Positions 36,835-46,553 of a DNA stretch of 64,000 nt are shown here, in pieces. The translations under genes were made by a program, and so were the position numbers. The notes beneath the pieces are model-generated. The model had not been told where the DNA came from. It saw nothing but the letters and a program-made list of their open reading frames with translations, and did no database searches. The stretch's first letter is position 1; every line of letters begins with the position of its first letter. The DNA is from Sternotherus odoratus (taxonomy: Eukaryota > Chordata > Testudines > Kinosternidae), in NCBI GenBank assembly GCA_032164245.1, contig JAVMKO010000005.1, forward strand, positions 42,002,133 to 42,066,132. The letters run 5' to 3'.

Positions 36835-37050
36835 GGGGCTGGGGCAGGTGGGACCCGCACCCAGAACCCTCTGCCCCCTGCTGGGAGAGGCTGGGACTGG
36901 AGTAACCAGCCCCTCCCCACCAGTGCGCCTACCCCACAGCGTCCCTTGCAGGCAGGGGCTGGGGCTGGAGTAGCTGGAAATTCCCCACAGCCAGGGACCC
37001 TCTCCCCCCCCGACACACACACAGCGCCCCCTGTGGACAGAGGCGGGCGC
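36835..37050 (-). repeat. Inverted copies of the 65-75-bp CTCF-like repeat
   Basis: 'gccccctgctgggagaggct', 'gggactggagtaaccagccc', 'ggagtagctggaaattcccc' and 'cagcgccccctgtggac' are the reverse complement of the units at 32885-33060 and 34085-34420. They lie immediately upstream of the HYAL2 promoter block. Confidence 0.7.
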
Positions 37051-37543
37051 TGCAGCAGTTCGCCGCTCCTCACTGCCGCCCTGTGCGGGCTGCGTTGTCC
37101 CGGCCGCTCCCCTAGCCCCGCCCTGCCTCGGCGCGCGCGCGCCGCCCCCTGCAGTTCAGTAGCAAGCAGCGCTTGGCACGCCAAGCCAGCCGGGCTGTAC
37201 CAAGTGTCTCCTGCCGGCTGGGGAAGGGGGTGAGGACCAGTGCACATAAAATCAATGGTCCCCGTTGCGACAGAGCGTTAAAAACGTCGCAGACCGAGCC
37301 AGGGGCCGTAGGACTTCCCTCCCGCTTCCGGCCGGCCCGCGCTGCGCCGACACCTCCCGGGGGGCGGGTCCTCAGGGAGTACACCTCCCCTACTGCTTCT
37401 TTTGGGCCGCTCCAGCCGCTGGGCTTTTAAAGGGGCTGCCGAGGCTGGCGGCGGCCAGCGGGGCGGTGCTGGGCTCGTGGCCCTTTAAGAGGGGCTCGCT
37501 GGGGGCCGGCCGGGGGGCGATGGGGAGCTGAGCCGAGCCCCAG
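37050..37543 (+). promoter_or_regulatory. CpG-rich promoter and probable non-coding first exon of HYAL2
   Basis: Composition changes abruptly to CpG-dense sequence, including a (CG)n run 'gcgcgcgcgcgc' at about 37131-37142. The block ends in a strong splice donor, CCCCAG|GTGAGT, with GT at 37544-37545. The matching acceptor is TGCAG at 39169-39173, just before the HYAL2 start exon. An earlier acceptor TTACAG at 39152-39157 is an alternative. The CpG density continues to about 38.1 kb in the first intron. The transcription start itself is inferred. Mammalian HYAL2 also has non-coding upstream exons. Confidence 0.65.
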
Positions 37544-38859
37544 GTGAGTGCGACCCCGGAGCGCAGGGGGGCTGTTGGGGCCCGTGCGGGGCTGGGCGGG
37601 AGAGCGGGGAACTTTCCCAGTTGCCGGGACCGGGAGCAGCAGCGCTGGGGCGCGTGGAGCGCTCCCACCGGCCCCGGTTCCACGGGGGGGCTGGCGATCC
37701 CCCCTGCCCCTCCGCGAGCGTCCCGCTCCGGAGCGGAGCCCTGCGGGGCTGGGACAGGTCCCCTGTTTCCATCCCCCTTGCCCTGCCCCGCTCCAGCAGC
37801 GCGCGGTCTGGATCCGGGAGTGCGGCTTGGCGGGGGGTCTGGCGGGTGGGGGTGTCCGGCGAGCCCCCCCCCCTCACCCCGCCGCCTGGGTAGCTGGTAA
37901 GTCTGGGGAACCCCGGCTCTGTCCCGGACGCTCAACCGCGCGGATTCCCTCTCCCGGCTTTACGCCGGGCTGTGATTCGTGCTGCTCGCCCGGCGGCCGG
38001 GCTGGGAGCGGATCTGTTCTAGCTGCAGCCTCCGCTCGTGGGGCTGCTCCGCGCGGCTTTGTGCGAGCGCTGGCTTTGCTGACACCCACATTTTCCCCTC
38101 TCCCCCCTCCCCCCACGCTTTGCTATTTGATCTCCGGCTCTCGCTTCCCAGGTTGCAATGGAAAAAAGTTCGCGCTGCCCCGCGGCTCGTGCGAAGCCTG
38201 TTGCTCGGTGCGCCGAGCTGCCGAACAAAAGGTGGCCTCGCTGGGACACCCCGGCGGAGCTGCGGCGGGGCTCGCAGGGAGGGATCTCGGTCTGGAACAA
38301 AGCGGGCCCGACCCACCGGCTGCGCTGATAAGCCGAAGCCCGCACATTCCTGGGATGTTTCAGGGCTTCCAACCTCCGGCGTGGGGCCTGATCCTTCCAG
38401 CTCACCGCCAGTGTCAGTCTGGAGGGACTCGACCCGAGTGATTGGCGCCACGTGGGGGGGAGATCGGAGCCAGGCCCTAAGTTGCAAGCTCCCTTGCAGG
38501 GCGGTTAGGTGCCTGGTGTATGGTGGGGCCTGGCTCTCGCTGGTGGGACTGTCAAGAGAGCTATGCTGGAATTGCATCGCTGGAGCTGAGCTCTGGAGCT
38601 GGCCCTTTGCTGGGGGTGGGGAGGCTGCTTCGCCTGCTGTGCTGACAGAAATGGGTCTGGGACTGCTCCCAGCCCTGGACCGCAGCTGGTCTTGGAGGGT
38701 TTTGTGGCTGGACACTTCTCTGAAGGACGAGTGTCTGCTGCCCGTCGGGTCGCACTGTGCTCAGGACCGAAGTGCTTTGGCAGAGCTGTGGGAGTAGCTG
38801 GAACGGGCTGTGGCGGGTTGGGCTCTCAGGGCAGGAAGGCTGGTCGAGATACTAGGCTG

Positions 38860-38985
38860 CAAGGCAGGAGATCTTGGTTCAGTTGCCAACTCCACTGCAG
38901 TCCTGTGTGGCCTCAAGCCAGTCACTTGAACTTTGTGCCTCAGTTTCCCTTCCCCAAAATGGGAAAGTATTCTCCCGAGCTCTGA
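38860..38985 (+). repeat. MIR / CORE-SINE remnant in HYAL2 intron 1
   Basis: 'gagatcttggttcagttgcc', 'caagccagtcacttgaactt', 'tgtgcctcagtttcccttcc' and 'ccaaaatgggaaagtattct' follow the MIR core. It lies 240 bp upstream of the coding exon. Confidence 0.8.
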
Positions 38986-39220
38986 GCAGAGATGTACCAA
39001 TGTTTGGCTGGTGGCACTTTGATGGATTGGAGGGCTGGTGGCAAAGCTGGGTTTGTGGGGCTGGGCTAGTAAGGGGGCATTGGCAGAGCTAGGGGAATCT
39101 TGCAAAGCTCTCCTGCTAGCGGGGTAGGGGAGTGCCTTTTGCCCTTCCTTCTTACAGCCTTGTCCCCCTGCAGGCTGTGACCTGAAGCCACCCTGTGACT
39201 GAGCAGCCTAGCAAGAGAGA

Positions 39221-40147
39221 ATGCAGGGAGGCTCTGCACTGGCAGTGCCATGGCTCCTGCTACTTGCTGTCACCGGCGGCCGTGGAAGGGACGAGAAGCC
39301 AACTTTTGCCCCCATCTTCACCCGGAAGCCTTTCATTGTGGCCTGGAACGCACCCACCCAGGACTGCAGGCCCCGCTTCAAGGTCCAGCTGGACTTCAGC
39401 CTCTTTGACCTGCAGGCCTCACCCAATGAGGGCTTTGTGGACCAGAACCTCACCATCTTCTACAAGGAGCGGCTGGGCCTCTATCCCTACTATGACGAGC
39501 AGCAGGTGGCTGTGAATGGGGGTGTCCCCCAGAACAGCAGCCTCTTGGATCACCTGGGCCGGCTCCAGGAGGGCATCCGCAAGTACATCCGCTCTGAGGC
39601 CAAGGAAGGGCTGGCTGTCATCGACTGGGAGGAGTGGCGGCCCATCTGGATCCGCAACTGGCAGAACAAGGACATCTACCGCAAGAACTCCCGCCAGCTG
39701 GTGCTGTCGCGGCACCCCGACTGGCAGGAGGACTCTGTGAACAAGGAGGCCCAATATGAGTTTGAGAGCTCGGCCCAGGAGTTTATGCTTCGCACCCTGC
39801 AGCACGCCAAGAGCTACCGGCCCAAGCAGCTGTGGGGTTACTACCTCTTCCCGGACTGCTACAACCATGACTACAGCAAGAACCCGGACAGCTACACGGG
39901 ACGCTGCCCTGATGTGGAGGAGACACGCAATGACCGTCTGGCCTGGCTCTGGAAGGAGAGCACGGCTCTCTACCCCTCCATCTACCTAGACCAGGTCCTG
40001 GCCTCCTCCGAGAACGGCCGCAAGTTCGTGCGCTCGCGGGTCATGGAGGCCCTGCGGATCTCCCACCAGCACCACGAGGGCTACTCGCTGCCCGTCTTCG
40101 TCTATACCAGGCCCACCTACAGCCGCAAGCTGGATGTGCTGAGCAGG
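39221..40147 (+). CDS. HYAL2: HYAL2 coding exon 1: signal peptide and catalytic core
   Basis: Encodes residues 1-309. The ATG at 39221 is preceded by an in-frame-independent short leader and a purine-rich context (AGAGAGAATG). It is the first ATG giving a signal peptide ([20 protein letters not shown]). It holds the whole active-site region, including D135 and E137, and the SYTGRCP and YPSIYL motifs. The donor is AGCAGG|GTAAGG at 40148. Translation through the donor adds unrelated residues before a stop, which supports splicing here. Confidence 0.95.
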
Positions 40148-43100
40148 GTAAGGTGGTGCCCGTGTCCCAGGGACCGACCCATTTCTGCCAGAGATGCTGG
40201 GGTTAGAACCCTGCTTCTTCCCGGCCCAAACCCGGGCTCTAGCTCATTGCTTCTGGGAGAGGGTAGTGGGTGGACTCACCGCTAGGGGGCAATGTGATCA
40301 CACACCCTCCCAGTATGTTACAGCAAAGACACCAGTACATCCCAAGGGGACAGACTTTGCACAATCTTTTCCAGGCCCCATGTCATCCCTGCCAGGGAGG
40401 GCGGGAGCAACTGGTTCTTCCCACCATTCCAAGGCTTTAAACACCAGCTCCCCAAATTCAACCCCGGTTGTGCCCTTCCTGTGTTGCCGTGGGCTGGTGG
40501 TGCTTTATGGGGTAGAGCAGGGTCCCAGTGCCGTTCACTCCTCTGCATCTGAGCTGACTTGCCAGCAGCCCTGTTGCTTGTGCCACGTGGGCGTAGGTGG
40601 AGCCCAGTGAGCTGGGAGAGGATGGCTCGGTGGCCCTGGCAGGCTGGGGTGGGGTGAGAGAAGGATGGGCAGTGGAGGTGGGGTGAGGCAGACTCTGTGT
40701 GTTAGCCAGGTGGGCTATGAGATCACACTCCACTTTTTGGTCCTGCCTAGCGGTACCATGGCTGAGGAAATTTTGGGGATGAGTTCTTGACCTCACCATG
40801 CCCTGCCCCGTGGGGGAAGTGCAGCTGTTGAAAGGGGCGTGGCCCTGCCACTGTGCAGGCTAACTACATGTTGACAGCCATGACTTCCCCTTTCTGGATC
40901 CCGCCCCACAGGGCCCCACTTCGGGAGGCAGCCAGAAGACGAGCATGGCCGTCCAGGACTCCTGGGTTCCATTCCCGGCCCTCCTGCCTGAGCATGGGCA
41001 AATCACCTAGAGCCAGGTTTTCTCAAGAGCTCAGGTGACAATCTGGTCGGGGCCTGAGCTCTCTTTGTCCCAGGTGCTTGTTCCATCAGGCCACCTGCTG
41101 TCTCAGCAGCCCTGGGGCAAGGAAGGGAGGGTCAGGAATGTGAGGAGCACAGGGTGGGGATGCTCCACCCCCAATCGTCACAAAGGGTGCAGCCCTGGGA
41201 TATCTCCAGTAACTGGCAACCTTTAACCCCCAGCTGCTTCATGAACTGTAAATTGAGAGGAGGCGGGTGGGGGTGGGAGGGGACCGCTTTCCCTTGTGCC
41301 AGAAAAGCAGCCACCTCTGGGATGGAGCACCGAAGCTGTTCTAACAGCACCCAGCAACAGTGTGAGACATGTAATGGAGAAACCCCCAGGCAGCTGGACT
41401 GGGGAAGAGATATTGGGGGAGGGAGGGGGCGGGGGAATGCAATCAGGGAGGTACAATGTAGGAAGCTGAGATTTGGGTAGCAGAATTGGGGGGTGGGGGT
41501 AGCAGGAAAAGTACCCTGGGATCTTTAATGGTTAGACAGGTTAGGTGGCAAGTTAGTGTGCCCAAAAGCACCTGCCTCTAGCAACACAGCAGGTGCTAAT
41601 GCCACCCAGGAGGCCTCCTGTCTCAGTCCTGGCCTAGCCCTGCTCAGAGACTAGATTTTCTGACTTTAAGGTCAGAAGGGACCATTATGATCATCTAGTC
41701 TGACCTCCTGCACTATGCAGGCCCCAGAATCTCACCCACCCACTCCTGCAATAAACCTCTCACCTATGTCTGAGCTATTGAAGTCCAGCAATCCTGGTTT
41801 AAAGACTTCAAGGTGCAGAGAATCCTCCAGCAAGTGACCTATGCCCCACACTGCAGAGGAAGGCGAAAAACCTCCAGGGCCTCTGCCAATCTGCCCTGGA
41901 GGAAAATTCCTTCCCGACCCCAAATATGGAGACCAGCTGAACCCTGAGCATGGCGTAAGACTCACCAGCCACCCAGGAAAGAATTCTCTGTAGTAACTCA
42001 GATCCTATCCCATCACAGGCCACCGGGCCCATCTACCATGAATAGTCAAGGATCATGTAATTGCCAAAATTATGTTGTCCCATCATACCATCTCCTCCAT
42101 AAACTTATTGAGCTTCATCTTGAAGCCTGATAGGGTTTTTGCCCCCACTGCTCCCCTTGGAAGGCTGTTCCAGAACTTCACTCCTCTGGTGGTTAGAAAC
42201 CTTCATCTAATTTAAAGTTTAAACTTCCCGATGGCCAGTTTATATCCATTTGGTACTGAGTTTAAATAATTCCTCTCCCTCCATGGTATTTACCCCTCTG
42301 ATATATTTATAGAGAGAGCGATCATATCTCCCCTCAGCCTTCTTTTGGTTAGGCTAAACAAGCCAAGCTCCTTGAGTCTCCTTTCATCAGACAGGTTTTC
42401 CATTCCTCAGATCATCCTAGTAGCCCTTCTCTGCACCTGTTCCAGTTTGAGAGGGAACTCCAAGCAGATTCCAGCAGAAAGGGCACATCTCCCATACAGC
42501 CCAGCTGGAGTCTGAGCGCACACGCCCCTCCCCCAGGGGCTGACTGCTGTGGCACTGCCTCCCATGTGAGCCAGTGGCCTGATGCTCCTGCCTTTGGAGT
42601 ATCCAGGTGGGAGCAATAGATTAGAGCAGGGGTCTCCAAACTTTTTGAGATGAGGGCCATATTAGATTTTTGAAGAGGCTTTGCGGGCCGCTACCACACC
42701 CTCCCTTTGCTCCTCTGGCCACTGCCCCAACCCCCACTTTGCTCCTTCAGCCAGGCTCTTGCCACAACACCCTCTCCCCTCTCCCCTTTACTCCTGCCAG
42801 CAGCAGCATGTGTGAGGGGGACAGTGGTGGCTTCTCCACATGCCTGCTCAGCTGGGGCAGGGGGGCCGGACAAATTGACACCATGGACCGGATGCGGCCC
42901 CCGGGCCATACTTTAGAGACCCCTGGATTAGAGCATGCAGGTGGGTTTGGGGAGCTGCACCTGCCTACCTTCTGATGCAAGTTTCCACCCTAACCATTGG
43001 CCCTGTCTGGATTCCTCCCTGGCAGATGGACCTGGTCTCCACCATTGGTGAGAGTGCCGCCCTGGGGGCGGCTGGTGCCATTTTCTGGGGCGATGCAGAC

Positions 43101-44100
43101 TACACCAAGAGCCAGGTAGGTACAGGGGGAGGACAGCTCCCCCTCTTCCCTCAGCAGGGAAGCGTCCGCCTGCCATCTGAGCACTGGTATCGAGCATGGG
43201 CAGCACCTCTCAACAAGGCTGCTCCTATCCATGATGGAGTCAAAGACTGAAATGGGATTGGGCCTGGTGCCCTGCTGGCATCTGCCTACCGCAGCCTGTG
43301 CCGAGTGAGCCAGAGGCTGTGCAGGGTGCATGTTGTGGCCTTGCTGGATGCTCTGGTCTGTGCCCACGAGGTCTGAGCATCCCGTGGTGCCCGACCCCGT
43401 GCAATCAGCAGGGCAGAGGAAGGTGCCCGCCTCCTTGGGGCCCTGCTGATCCTGGCCTGCTCAGCATTTCTGCCTCCTGGCTTGGCCTAGGCATAGGGTA
43501 GTGCCCCCCCTGCATGCACCAACAGTGCTGCCAGCCCCTGGGGATCTGCAGGCAGGTGAAGGAACAACGCTAGCACCTGGCAGTACTGTTGGCATGCCCT
43601 GGTGGCCTTGAACCACCCCTGGGTTCCTAGCAGGGCCTGCTATGGCAATCCACAGCTGCCCTCTGGCTCTCACTCACCCCTCGTTCTTTCCTCCCCAGAG
43701 CACCTGCCGCACCATCAAGGCCTACCTGGAGGAGGAGCTGTGTCACTACATTGTCAATGTCACCACGGCAGCCCAGCACTGCAGCCAGGCGCTGTGCCAT
43801 GGCTGGGGGCGCTGCTTGCGCCGGGACAGCACCGCCAACGTCTTCCTCCACCTCAACCCCCTCAGCTTCCAGATCCGGCGCCGGGACGAGGCCGATGGGC
43901 AGCAGCCGCTGCTGCGGGCAACGGGGGAGCTGTCTGCCACCGACATCGTCTACCTACGGACCCACTTCCGGTGCCAGTGTTACCAGGGCTGGCATGGGGA
44001 CGAGTGCGAATGGCAGCTGAGCACCCACAACAGTGTGGCCTGCCCGGCCTGTGCCACTCTGGGACTCCTGGCACTGGGGCTCCTGGCCCGCTTGGACTAG
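39221..44100 (+). CDS. HYAL2: Hyaluronidase-2, GPI-anchored (three coding exons)
   Basis: Glycoside hydrolase family 56 enzyme. By analogy with mammals it works at the cell surface, cutting long hyaluronan chains to intermediate fragments that HYAL1 then degrades. Coding exons are 39221-40147, 43026-43115 and 43699-44100. All joints are GT/AG and between codons. The product is 472 residues, against 473 in human as I recall. In order: signal peptide 1-20, GH56 domain to about 340, EGF-like region about 360-445, hydrophobic tail. The catalytic pair is D135 and E137 in VIDWEEWRP. Cysteines 49, 213, 229 and 342 match the family's disulfide positions. Sequons are at N76, N105 and N359. The segments [17 protein letters not shown] and [10 protein letters not shown] favour HYAL2 over its paralogs. 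A possible polyadenylation signal ATTAAA is at 44884-44889. HYAL1 follows on the same strand about 10 kb downstream. Confidence 0.96.
41645..42440 (-). mobile_element. CR1 LINE 3' region in HYAL2 intron
   Basis: The reverse of a CR1 3' end ('ctttaaggtcagaagggacc', 'atcatctagtctgacctcct') extends into the end of the coding part, where 'atctcccctcagccttcttt', 'ggctaaacaagccaagctcc' and 'cagatcatcctagtagccct' are the typical reversed ORF2 C-terminal wording (minus-strand [11 protein letters not shown] at about 42410-42445). It is inserted antisense to the gene. Confidence 0.88.
42627..42925. mobile_element. 299-bp hAT-like element, family A, in HYAL2 intron
   Basis: Ends CAGGGGTCTCCAAACTTTTT and TACTTTAGAGACCCCTG. 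The target duplication GATTAGAG is exact (42619-42626 and 42926-42933). The right end lies only 100 bp from the 90-nt exon's acceptor. It is close in sequence to the copy at 16416-16732. Confidence 0.94.
43026..43115 (+). CDS. HYAL2: HYAL2 coding exon 2 (90 nt)
   Basis: Encodes residues 310-339, starting [17 protein letters not shown] and ending with [11 protein letters not shown]. The acceptor is CTGGCAG|ATGGAC and the donor GAGCCAG|GTAGGT. It is exactly 30 codons with no split codon. The HYAL1 counterpart (56572-56661) has the same length and phase. It forms the last strand and loop of the GH56 barrel. Confidence 0.95.
43699..44100 (+). CDS. HYAL2: HYAL2 coding exon 3: EGF-like region and GPI signal
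   Basis: Encodes residues 340-472 after the acceptor TCCCCAG. Cysteines 367, 372, 378, 431, 433 and 442 are spaced as in the hyaluronidase EGF-like module (CHGWGRC then [13 protein letters not shown]). The tail (residues 454-472: [19 protein letters not shown]) is short and hydrophobic up to the stop at 44098-44100. That is expected of a GPI-anchor signal and is missing in HYAL1. C354 and the two tail cysteines are extra to the family's disulfides. Confidence 0.93.
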   Translation, partial: STCRTIKAYLEEELCHYIVNVTTAAQHCSQALCHGWGRCLRRDSTANVFLHLNPLSFQIRRRDEADGQQPLLRATGELSATDIVYLRTHFRCQCYQGWHGDECEWQLSTHNSVACPACATLGLLALGLLARLD

Positions 44101-44883
44101 CCCGGCCCCTTACTTGGGTCCTTGTGGCAGTAGGCCGTCTCCTGGTGCTTAGTATGGCAGGGGTAGGGGTGCAAGAGGTGGCACTTGTAGCCAGAGCCCG
44201 GCATGCCCCTCTGGGGCAGACAGACTGCGGCCCAGGAGCCTTTTGTATTTCGTTTGGTGCCAATCTAGCAGATCTTTTGAAGGTGTCCCCCTACCTCTGC
44301 CAGGGCCGAGGGGGCGTGAGGCCCCGCCTGCACTCCCTGCTGGCCAGCAGAGTGCCTGCAGCTGTGGGGGCGGGGGATGTTCTTGGGCGGTGAGGTGGGG
44401 GTAGGGGACAGCTCACAGCTGGGAGCAGGGGAGAGCGGCCCTGGTGTGGAAATACAACGGCTGTGCCCTGGACTGGCTTCATCCCCCAGGGCCAGGTAGC
44501 CCCTCCTTCCCTGGTGCTGGGTGTGCCCATGGTGTGTGGATGGGTAGGGGGAAAGCTTATCCCTTCCCCGGCTCAGCCGAGGAACGGGCAGTGGGGTGCC
44601 CCCTAGTTCTATCCTAGGTTTTGTGGGGTGTGGAGGAGGGAGGGGATGGCAGGGCCCTTCTCCTGTTGTAAGGAGGGGGATGGATATGCAGTGAGCTGGG
44701 GAGGCAAGGCCTCATCTGACAAATACTGCTGTATGTGGTGAGAACCCCCCCGGGGGACAGAGTTCACGGGCTGGGGGAGGATATGCCCTTTGGGGCCCAT
44801 CTGAGGTGGGGGCTGGGCCGGGTGCCTGCTGGGAGCCAGTGCCCTGCCTCTGTCGCCGAGAAACCAAAGTGCTTTATCTCACC

Positions 44884-44889
44884 ATTAAA
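44884..44889 (+). terminator. Possible HYAL2 polyadenylation signal
   Basis: ATTAAA about 790 bp after the stop codon, followed within 45 bp by 'ctgctgtttgcttatggt', a T/GT-rich stretch. It is the first plausible signal downstream of the gene. The canonical AATAAA does not appear in this interval. Confidence 0.5.
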
Positions 44890-44909
44890 GGCGGAACAAG
44901 GAAGCGGGG

Positions 44910-46441
44910 GCTGCTGTTTGCTTATGGTGGGGCTCCCCATTGCTCTGGGAGCGTGAGGCAGCCCTGCTGCAGGGGAGGCTGGAGCAAGCATTGGGCCTTT
45001 TGGTTTCCATGGTGTGGATTTGGGGCTGGTGCAAAGGGGCCAGCTCAGTGTGGGGTGCCTTCCTGGCACAGCAGGGCCCCTCTTGTCTGGCATAGTGCCT
45101 GGGATAGGGAGGCAATGATAGCGGAGTTAAGTCTGGACCATCCATCCCCCATCTACTGACCCATGCTGACAATTCCCTGGTGTGTGACAACAGCCAGCCT
45201 GTGTGGTACCAAGTACATCTCCCTCCCCCGCTCACTGAGCTGCCCTCCGTTAGCTCCTGGCACTGGGCAAGGAGATGTCTGCCTGTGGGCTCTCCTGTTC
45301 CTGTAGGGGGGGGGGGCACTCTCACCTTGGCTGGGCTGGTTCCCTTTGACCCTGGGAGGGCAGCACAAGCCAGCTGTGGGGAAGGCTCACTTGTGGAGGG
45401 GGCACTAGGAGTGGGAGCTGGCGTGACTGCCTGTGACTTGTTTCATGCACAGAGGCTGGTACCTCTTGGGATGCCTGCCCCTTTGCCTAGCCTCCAGGAC
45501 TGGCCAGAGCCCCATCATCTGTCCATAGAACCACTGGTTCTGCATGGATTCTCTGCTGCTGGTGGCTGAAATGCAGCCAGCTCTGGGGTGGAATGCAGGG
45601 GTGTTTTTGTTGCAGCGATGCCGCATGCTCATTCAAGGCCAGCAGGGGTGAGGAAAGCTGGGGCTGGTGAAATCACAGTGGGTGGGTGACTCTCTCTCTG
45701 GGGGATTTCCCTGGAAGCCCTGTGGCTGGAGGCTCAGGGTTAATTGCAGGAGGTGAGACCATCTCTGAGAGCTGGCCCTGCTCATGCACTGCAGGGTGTG
45801 GCATTGAGCTACATGCTCACCCCCGGCGAAGGGCCCCTGCCTTGGATTCTCTGGCTGACAGGCCCCCAGATCTGAGCATCAGAAGCTTGGTTCAGTGGGG
45901 TGCTCACTGCTCTGGGATGTTTTCCTTCCCCTTAGTCTCAGGCCCCGCAGTGTGGTGTGATACCACTAGGGAGGGGGCTACTTTTGCCCACTAATCTGTG
46001 TTCTCCTTAAACAGTGCACATGTGTTGGGTGCAACCCCCCTCCCCAATACCATCACTGCCCCAGGCCTTGATCACTCCACATTGGGACCAGCACTAGGGG
46101 AGGGGCTTTGATTTTACAGCTGGCCTGAGATACAGCAGCACCCAGGGAGTGGTATTGATTGACAGGAGAGCACTCCCTAATCTCCCCACCCCCTGAGCTC
46201 CCCATTGGGGTTGGCAGTGACTGAGGGGCACATGTCCCCCCACTGAACCCCTTATGTAAGCCTCATGCGACTGGAAGGGCATGGGGTACATTTGCCCTCC
46301 CCAGCAATTTTCTCTCTCTGCCCGTCACCCCCCAGGCAGGGTATGGGCTACCACCCACAGAACACTCCATCTCTGTTGTTGGTGTTTCAGTAGCAAGTTG
46401 GTTCCCTCACAGGGTGGAGTTGCTAGCCCCACACCCATGTT
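44910..46441. other. Region downstream of HYAL2 with no gene seen
   Basis: No gene, recognisable transposon or array. G-runs occur at about 45306-45315. Short frames only. Confidence 0.45.
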
Positions 46442-46457
46442 AAGCCTACAGCACCTG

Positions 46458-46506
<49 letters not shown>

Positions 46507-46553
46507 TTAGCTTCCAAGATCAGACAGGATCAGGCGTGTTCAGGGTGGATTAG
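46442..46553 (-). pseudogene. 5S rRNA pseudogene or 5S-derived repeat
   Basis: The minus strand reads as nearly all of vertebrate 5S rRNA, about 112 of 120 bases. It has 'tctgatcttggaagctaagc', 'agggttgggcctggctagta', 'cttggatgggagacctccta' and 'ggaataccaggtgctgtagg'. Internal Pol III box A (AAGCTAAGCAGGGTTGGGC) and box C (TGGATGGGAGACCTCCTAGG) each differ slightly from the functional forms as I know them. The 5' end ('ggctaatccaccctgaacac') is diverged and there is no T-run terminator, so it is probably not a working gene. Confidence 0.85.

Larger units (their letters stand above)
40148..43025 (+). other. HYAL2 coding intron 1
   Basis: 2.9-kb intron with donor GTAAGG and acceptor CTGGCAG. 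It contains a MIR-like fragment at about 40935-41010, a CR1 LINE (41645-42440) and a family A hAT-like element (42627-42925). A G-rich tract lies at about 41408-41435. No other coding signal is visible. Confidence 0.85.

Noticed and set aside
37548..38797. Long GC-rich frames just after the HYAL2 promoter (up to 297 codons)
   Set aside because: They lie in the first intron after a strong donor at 37544, overlap in several frames and have no recognisable domain. High GC makes stops rare.
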